Assembly (NCBI RefSeq): GCF_038561935.1
Contig: NZ_CP102770.1
Span: forward strand, 6,696,001 to 6,760,000
DNA length: 64,000 nt
Direction of reading: 5' to 3'
Source: Myxococcus stipitatus
Lineage (GTDB): Bacteria; Myxococcota; Myxococcia; Myxococcales; Myxococcaceae
Under the pieces are notes generated by a model. The model worked only from the letters and a program-made list of their open reading frames with translations, ran no database searches and had not been told where the DNA came from. Position numbers and translations under genes: made by a program. Below, in pieces: positions 34,188 to 43,200 of this stretch. The stretch's first letter is position 1, and every line of letters begins with the position of its first letter.

Positions 34188-37100
34188 TCACGCTCCCGGG
34201 GCGAGCAACGTCCGGAGGTGTCCGCAGACCTCATCGAGGGTTGGCTTCAGGAACAAGCTCATGTGGTCACATTCGAAGTTCACGACCTTGAACGTGCGGC
34301 GCGTCACGTCTCGCCACGCCGTCGTGTAGTCGAGTGCGTCCAGCGTCTTCAGCGTCTCGCTCGACACACCCACGTCCTCGGGCGAGACATCGGGAATCAC
34401 AAACCCGCTGTCGGGGGCCAGGAACCGCGCGGTCTTGAAGTAGAGGACGTCGGAGGCGTCGTAGGGAGTCAGCCGGTAGTCCCGGGTGATGGTCTCGGTA
34501 ATCCCGACGATGGTGTCCACACCCGCCAGGAACGAGTAGATCTCATCGACCCCCAGCGCGGTCTTCACGCGCTGCTTGATGAGCCGCGCCAGGTGCGCGA
34601 GCTGTGCTCCCGAGGGAATCTTCCGCAGCTCGTCCACGGAGATGACATCCCAGACGGGCGTGTCGAGCTCCGCCGAGAAGAACATCATCGCGTTCATCAA
34701 TCGCTGGACCTCTCGCATCCCCTCCATCGGCGGGCCGCCCGAGCGCTCGAAGGCCTCCAGCATCTCCGGCGGATAGGTGTCGAACATGATGAGGTGCTTG
34801 ACCTCCTCACCGCGCTGCTTGAGCTGCTGCGCGGCCTCGAAGGCGAGGAGGCCGCCGAAGGAGTAGCCCCCCAGCACGTAGGGGCCATGAGGTTGGACCC
34901 GTTGGATGGCGTCGATGTAGTGGTCCATCATTCCCCGGAGCGTGGTGAACGGCGCGCTCCTGCCGTCCACGCCTCGCGCCTGGAGGGCGTAGAACGGGTA
35001 CTCGGGCCCGAGGGAATCCGACAGGCGGTAATACATCTGCGCGAGCCCGGGGGCTCCGTGGAACCAGAACGACGGGCGCGCCTGTCCCTTGACGTTCACC
35101 GGGAGCAGCTCGGGACACGGGCCGCTCTGGGTGGCCTCTGGAGTCACCCCAGGCGACGCGTCCGTCCGTGCAGGAGGCGACACGCCCTCCAGCCGGGAGA
35201 GATAGGCCCCGAGCTTGCGAATCGTCGGGTGCGCCAGCGGCGCGGACAGCGGCACGGCGCCGCCGTATCGGCGCTGCACGGCCTTCATGAAGGTGGTCAT
35301 CATGAAGGAGTCCATCCCGTACTCGACCAGGTGCCTGTCCGGGTCCAGGCTGTCCCGCTTCAGCAGCTCCGTGAGCATCCGCTGGAGGTCGGTGACCACC
35401 GAGGGCGGCTCATCGGGCTGTGAGGTGACGGGCACACGACTCACCGGTGCTGTCTTCAGCCAGTGACGCTCCTTCCGGAACGGATAGGTGGGCAACCCCA
35501 CCCGCCGAGGCTTCTCTCCCGCGAAGAGCAGCGAGGTGTCGAGCACCGCTCCCGCGACCCAGGCTCGCGCCAGCTTGCCCAGGTTCCCGGAGCGCATGAG
35601 CATCCGCACGATGTCACCGCCGTCCGCGCCATCGAACAGGCCCGCCAGGGCACCGTCCTTCCGGCCTACCTCGCCTCGGAAGACCGAGGGCAGCGTGACC
35701 CCGGCGAGGACCTGTCGCAGCAGCGAGCCCAGCTCCTCCAGGGAGGAGCACACCACCGCGAGCCGGGCGTCCAGGGCCGTGCGTCCGTCGAGCAGCGTGA
35801 ACGCCACGTCCGTCAGGGAGAGCGCTCGCTCCGGAGGCCGCGCGTCGAGGAAGGCCGCCAGGTCGCGAATGCGCGCGTCGAGCCTTTCGTCGTCCCGCGC
35901 CGAGAGCACGACCAGGCGCGGAGGTTCGGCGCGCGGGGCCTCGATTCGAGGCGGATAGGACTCCAGTACCAGGTGCGCGCAGACGCCTCCGAAGCCATAG
36001 GAGTGAATCGCGGCCCGGCGCACGGGATGCACCCGCCAGCGCCGCGCTCCCGTGAGAATGAAGAACGGAGAGTTCTCCAGCTGGAGCTGCGGATGAAGCG
36101 TCTGGAAGCCCACCACGCCCGGGAGGACGTCGTGCTGGAAGGACTTCAGGACCTTGAGCAACGCGGCGATGCCGGACGCGCCTTCCGTGTGGCCGATGCT
36201 GCCCTTGAGGCAGCTGATGCCACAGGTCCCCACGGGGACGGAGGGTGACAGGCGCCGGAATGCGGCCTTGAACGCCTCCACTTCGATGGCATCACCCAGC
36301 TCGTTCGCCGCGCCCTGGGCTTCGATGTACTGGAGCGTCTCCGGCTCGATGCCCGCTTGCTGATGGGCCTCGACGATGACGTCGGTCTGCGCGGCGACGT
36401 TGGGTGACGTCAGGGAATGCCCACGCCCACCGTGCGCCGCCGCACTGCCTCGCAACACACCGAGGATGCGGTCACCGTCGGCCTCGGCCTGGGAGACGCG
36501 CTTCAGCAGCACCGCGCCCACGGCCTCGCCGCGCACAGAGCCATCCGCGTCCCGGTCGAAGGGCTTCGGCTGTCCACTCCTGCTGGTTCCCCCCAGGTGC
36601 TCGGCGGCCAGGAAGCCGCCTCGGCTCAGGAGCACGTTGACGCCTCCGACGAGCGCCACATTGCACTCCCCATTCCGGAGGGCGCCACAGGCCCGATGCA
36701 GCGCCACCGCCGCGCTGGAGCATCCGGTGTTGATGACCTCGCTGGGCCCCTTGAGATTGAAGAAGTAGGAGACGCGGTTGGCGATCATCGAGGGGTGGAT
36801 GCCCGCGGCGGAGTGCGGGTCCACCGCCTCGACCGAGCGATGCAGCCGCTCCGCGTAGTCAAACTTGTCGACTCCGACGAAGACACCCGTGCGGTCCTCG
36901 CTCACTCGGCCCGGCGTGAGGCCCGCATCCTCGAACGCGCTCCAGAAGGTCTGGAGCAACAGTCGCTGCTGCGGGTCCATCAACTCCGCTTCGCGAGGCG
37001 AGATGCGGAAGAAGTCCGCGTCGAACCGGTCCACCTCGTTCAGGTAGCCGCCCCAAAACTCGGACGTGTCCTCATTCTCCTCCGCGTCGTCGTAGCGCCC

Positions 37101-37211
37101 CAGCCTCTCGCGGGAGATCGCTGTCTGCCCCAGCGTCAGGTGATTCCAGAACGACTCCACGTCCTCCGCGCCCGGGAACCGTCCGCTCATCCCCACCACC
37201 GCGATGGGCTC
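34188..37211 (-). other. PKS end: KS0-ACP-thioesterase
   Basis: The KS has NTGCSSAA but EAQGAANELGD for EAHGTGT (His to Gln), so it is non-elongating. The ACP is GMDS. The TE has Ser in GGYSFGG (codon 34860-34862), a likely Asp in MFDTYPP and His in ECDHMS. It releases the chain; for a rhizopodin-type product it would join two chains into a macrodiolide. Confidence 0.8.
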
Positions 37212-40200
37212 TGCTGTCCGCGCGGCCACGACTCCGCCCAGCCCCGCCGCCGCACGGGGTTCTGGGGTCCACGCGGGCACGACGCCGCTCAAGCCCACCG
37301 CAGGGGGCTCTGCTGTCCGCACGGCCTCGATTCCGCGCAGGCTCGCCACCTCGGAGGGCTCTACTGTCCGCGCGGCCACGCCCCCGCTCATGCCCACCAC
37401 CTCGGAGGGCTCTGCTGTTCGCGCGGCCACGACTCCGCGCAGCTCCGCCGCCACAGGGGGTTCTGGAGCCCGCGCCGCCACGACAGGCGCGGCCTTGCCC
37501 CCTGGCACCGAGCCACTCGGAGGTGCGACGGCTTCCCTCGGGGCTTCGGGGGAAGCGGGTCGGACCATCGTCGCGAGGTGGGTCGCGAGTGCGTTCAACG
37601 TCGGGTGGGCATAGAACTGCGCGGTCGCGAGCGAGACGCCGAACCGAGCAGACAACCTGCCTGACAAGGTCTTCAGGCTGATGGAGTCAAAGCCGAAATC
37701 CCCCAGGTTCCCTTCAAAGGTCAGCTCCTCGGGTTGCAACGCGAGTACCGCAGCGGCTTCCTTCCGCAGCGCATCACGCAGCGAGCTGGCATCAGCGACC
37801 CGCACGGGAGTTCTCTCGACAGGGACCTCGCGACGCGGCTCCACACCCCGGGCCATCAGCACGTCGAGCCGCTCACGCTGCCCGGCGAGCACTGCCACCT
37901 GGCACTCCTCCAGCTGAAGCGCGGTCTCCAAAGCCTCCAGACCGCGGTCATCCTCCAGATAGCGCATGCCCGACGCGCGCAGGTACGTCGACTCCGTCTC
38001 CGGCGCGAGGTGCATCCCGCCATGCCGCCACAGGGGCCAGTTGAGGGAGAGCGTCTTCCCCGTACGTTCCCCCCGTGCACGGCGCGCCTCCCGCTGCCGC
38101 GCGAACCCGTCGAGGAAGCGATTGCCCATCGCGTAGTCGCCTCCACCAAAGTCCCCCAAGATGGAGGAGATGGAGGAGAAGAGGACGAAGAAGTCGAGCG
38201 CACAGCCGCGTGTCGCCTCGTCGAGCGCCAGCACACCTTCGACCTTGGGCTTCAGTCCCGACGAGAAGGATGCGCCGTCCTTCTCCAGGAACGAGACCGG
38301 GTCGATGACGCCCGCCGCATGCACCACACCGTTGAGACGTCCGAAGGTGGCCTCCACCTCCTGGATGACCGCACGCATCGCCCCCACGTCCGCGACATCC
38401 GCCTGGAAGTAGCGCGCGTCACCACCCAGCTCGCGGAGATGACGCAGCTCCGCGTCCAGCGCGGCCTCCGAGGACCTGCGCCCCGTGAGGATGATGGACG
38501 CACCATGCCGCTTCGCCCAATGGCGAGCGACGAGCTGCCCCAGTCCCCCACTCCCTCCGGTGATGAGGTAGACGCCTCCCTGGCGCACCACCGCACCACG
38601 CCCCACGGCTCTCTCCAGGGGACGGAAGACGCGGACCTGTCGCTCTCCGTTGTCGCAAATGCGCAGCTCATGCGCCTGCGAATCAGTCGCCTCGAGTTCG
38701 TCGCGAAGCGCGCGCGCAGCGACCGCGGGCTCGACGTCCACGGGAACGCATAGCGTCTCGAGATGCAGCCCCGGCAACACGTTCCGCAGTGAAGCGCCCA
38801 GCCCGGCCAGGGACTCGGCCACCGGATTCGAAGCACCATCCGAGCGCACCGCGAACACCAGCCTGCGCGGCGGCGCCTCTCCCAGGCGAAGCAGCCACTG
38901 GAGGACCAGCACCATGGCGGGGAGCTCGCGAACCTGAAGCGCGGCGCCTCGCGACTCCGTCCCCACGACCACGGCACCAGGAACCAGCCTCGCGTCTTGG
39001 ATGGCCCGAGCACACCGCTCCAGGTGCGCGGGGTTGGAGGCATCGAGACCACAGTGCAGCCCCTGCGGCGTTTGCTGGAGTGTGAAGGTGGCGCTCGGTG
39101 AGAGCACCACCGACCCGCCCTGGCCTCGCGCTCGCCGGTCCTCGATGAGCACCTGACTCCAGGCCGGGTCCACGTTGAGGAGGAGCAGCGGTGCCTGCCC
39201 TGCATCGACCAGGGCCGTCGGCGCAAGGGGCTCCCAGACGGGCCGATAGAATCGAACCTCCGGGGATGGCTCCACCACGGATGAAGCCACTGGGGCCCCC
39301 GGCCTCCGGGTCATCCAGCAGCGCCTCCGCGCGAACGGCAGGCCCGGCAGGAGCACACGCCGAGGCACGACACCTTCCGGCGACAGCCGCCATTCCAGCT
39401 CCGCGCCGTTCACCCACGCCGAGGCAAGCGCGGAAGGTGACGACTCCCCCGGTGCCAGCGACACACCCGGGCGCGCCTGTCCGACGTGGAGGCCCGCCAC
39501 CTCACGCCCCGCGAGGAAGGCACTCCATCCGGACCGAAGCTCGTCCAGCGACGACGCCACCACCGCGACACGGTGAGAAAGCTCGCGCCGCCCCACTTGC
39601 AGCGTGTGGGCCACGTCGCCCACGTCCATCCCCTCCGCACTCAGCGCGCCAAGGAGCTGTTCGACATATGCCCGCAGCCGCTCCGGCGTTGGCGCAGATA
39701 CAGGCACCACCCATGGACTCGCGGGTCGCCGGCGGGCGTCGCGGGCCCCCTGTGCCGAGGGCGCCTCCTCGACCACCACGTGGCAGTTCGCACCGCTGAA
39801 GCCGAAGGCGCTGACAGCCGCCCTGCGCGGCTCGGGCCCGGACGATGCCCACTCCCTCAAAGTGGTGTTCACAAAGAAGGGCGTGTTCTTGAACGCGATG
39901 TGCTTGTTCTCGGTCCGGACGTGGAGCGTCGGCGGAAGCTCTCGCGCTTGCAGCGACAGCAGGACCTTGATGAGCCCTCCGATGCCCGCCGCGGCCGTCG
40001 TGTGCCCCACGTTGCTCTTCAGCGAGCCGACGGCGCAGTACTGGCGGTTGCGCGTGAAGCGGCGGAACGCCTCGGAGAGCGCGGCGATTTCGATGGGGTC
40101 CCCCAGCTTGGTCCCCGTGCCGTGGCACTCCACGTAGCTGAGCGTCTCCGGATTCACCCCGCTCCGCTCGTAGACATCGACCGCCAACAGCTTCTGGGCA

Positions 40201-43200
40201 TCGAGGCTGGGCGCGGTGATGCCGTTGGTCCTTCCATCCTGGTTCGTCCCCGAGCCACGGATGACGCCGTGAATCACGTCCCCGTCAGCGAGCGCCCGGG
40301 AGAGCGGCTTGAGCACCACCACGCCCACGCCCTCTCCAATCGCAATCCCGTCCGCGTCCTCGGAGAAGGCCTTGCACCGCCCCGAGGGCGAGAGCATCCC
40401 CACATGCCGCATCACCCCCAGCGGCTCCGGCGTGAGATAGAGCGTCACGCCACCGGCGAGCATGAGGTCCGCTTCGCCATTGCGCAGGCTCTGACACGCC
40501 AGATGCACCGCCACCAGCGAGGACGAGCACGCCGTGTCCACGGTGATGGTGGGACCCCGGAGGTTCAGGAAGTAGGCGATGCGCGACGCCGTCAGCGACG
40601 CGAAGTTGCCCAGCATCGCGTGGCTCAGCTGGTCCGCGCTGAGCGCGCCATGCACCTTGTCCTGGTACTCGTTGCCGGAGAGCCCGACGATGACGCCACA
40701 CCGGGAGCCCCAGCTGCCCTTGCCCGCGTAGCCCGCTCCCTCCAGTGCCCCCCAGCACTGCTCGAGGAAGAGGCGCTGCTGCGGGTCCATCATCTCGGCC
40801 TCGGCGGGAGAGATGCCGAAGAACGTCGGCTCGAAGTCCTCGATGCCGTCGAGGAATCCACCCCAACACCCCTCGGCCATCTTCCGAGCGGCCTCGGGCT
40901 CCCAGCCCTCCGCGACGAGCCGCTGGACGGGGAAGCCCGTGACGGAGTCCACGCCCGCCCGGAGGTTCTCCCACAGCTTCTGGACGTTCTCCGCGCCGGG
41001 GAAGCGGCCCGACATCCCAATCACGGCGATGGGCTCGTCGCGCGCCACGCCGCGCACAGGAGGCGCCTCGGGCAAGGGGGCCGGGGTGCGAACCTCTTCG
41101 TGCGCCTGGATGAAGGCTCCGAGCGAGCGAAGGTCGGGGCACTGGAAGAAGTGCTCCATCTTCAGCAGCAGGTTCAGGCGGCGGTTCACCGCGTCGATGA
41201 AGCGCAGCCCGGACAAGGAGCTGATGCCGTAGTCCTTGAAGGAGGCCGTCGGGTCCAGCTCCGACGGTGACATCTCGAAGACCTCGGCCGCGACGGCGAT
41301 GAGCTGTGCCTCGACGGGCGCCCGCTGCGTGGACTTCGGTCTCTCCACCTCGAGCGCCTCGAGCGCGCTCGAGAAGGGCCGCGCGCCTTCGATGCGTGCC
41401 CGATTGAGCTGGACGAGCGCGGCCCGGTCCTCCCCCAGGGGCGCCTTCTCGAGGGTGAACAAGAGGTAGCGGATGAGCCCCGCGCCCAGGGCCTTCCCGA
41501 AGTTCGTCCAACCTCGGTGCTGCCCCTCCTCGTGGACTGCCTCCGGGTACTCCGCGCGCACCCGGGCGAGGTTCTCCTCGAGGTGCTCGTCATCGAGGAA
41601 GCGACTGACGCCGTCGCTCGTGTCGACACAGCTCACGACGCGCAACCGGTGCTGCGCCAGAACCTCGGCGAGCTGAGGAATCGTCTGGGTGTACTGCCCC
41701 AGGTGCGGCAGGTTGATCTCCGTCACGGTGTTCGCGACGCCGTCCGCGAGCACCACCAGGCCCCCCTCCTCCAGGTGCTCGGCGATGTTGCCGAACACGC
41801 CGTGCTTGTCCTCGATGTGGAAGATGACCTCGAAGCCGATGATCAAGTCATAGCGACGAGGGAACGGGTCCTTCGAGCTGTCGTGGCACTCGACGCGCAG
41901 TCGCTGAGACAGCCCGGCCTTCTCGATGCGCGAGCGCGCGCTCTCCACCTGCTTGCGCGCAATGGTGAAGCCATCCCCCGAGAGCCCCGGATGGCGCAGC
42001 GCGAGCTGGATGAGGTCCGTCCCCAGTCCACAGCCAATGTCCATCACCGTGCGGACGCGCGAGAAGTCCACATGGCGATACAGCACCGCCTTCATGTCCT
42101 TCTGACGGGCCAGCATGTACCGGGCGTGCTCGGGCCGCCGATGCGGCTCGAAGAACGTCATCAGCCACGAGAAGCCCGGGAGCTTCTCCGGGAAGTAGGG
42201 GAAGATGAGGTAGATCTCCTCCTTCGGGTCGACGTCTCCGGCGAAGCGGTTGTAGTAGTCGGAGACCACTCCCTGGGGTGCCTTCTCTTCCGGCTCGGTG
42301 CGCTCTTCGTTCCAGCAACGGCGCTGCTCGAACGAATGCGTGGGGAGCGACACGCGGCGGCAGAGGTCCGCGCCTGGCACTCGCGCCCAATCAATCACCT
42401 TGCCAGCCAGCCACTGCTCCGCGGCGACTGCGAGCTCGCGGCGCTCGTAGATGGCCGCCGCGGCGGCGTCCGACAGCGCCCCTGGGGAGCGACTTCGTTC
42501 GACGACGGCGACGCGGGCCGTCTCCCCCGCCCCGCCCTCCCGGCTCACCGCCTCCAGCAACGGGAGCAGCTGTTCCGTGTCGGTGATGACAGCGGCGAAC
42601 CGGTGCGCGAACGGCGCACGTCCGGTCTGGAGCACATAGGCAATGTCCGCGAGACTCAGGGCGCGTCCTTCCTCCGAGCGGAGGTGGTCGCGAAGCGCGC
42701 TCGCCGTGCGGCGGAGCTGCTCCGCGCTCCTCGCGGAGAGCACACACAGCTCCTCGCGGCGCGGAATCGGAGCCCGAGCGAGAGGAACCCACTCCTCCAG
42801 CACGGCGAAGGCCTGGGTTCCGCCCGCCGCCGCCGAACCAGCCAGTGCCCGGCGAGGACCTTCCCCCCGCGCATTCTGCGGGCGAGGCCAGGGCCCTCGC
42901 TCCTCCGGCACATGGAAAGGCGCCGCATCGAGTGAGATTCCTTCATGGAGGTTCGCCGCCACGGGCGTGGGAAACAGCTCCCCCTCGCGAAGCTGCAGCA
43001 GCACGCGGGTGAGCTGCGCCATCCCCGACGCCGCCTCCAGGTGACCTATCAGCGGCTTCACGGAGCCCAGCGCGCACCGACGCCCCGCCTCAGCGCCGCT
43101 GAACACCGCGCTCAGCGACCGCCACTCCGAGACATCCGTCGCCTCGGCCCCCACGGCCTGAAGCTCCACATAGCCGATGTCCGCTGGAGCCACCCCTGCC

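Noticed and set aside
37206-37490. CRISPR-like array suggested by regular repeats
   Set aside because: The units abut each other with no spacers, keep the reading frame, and encode protein linker copies.
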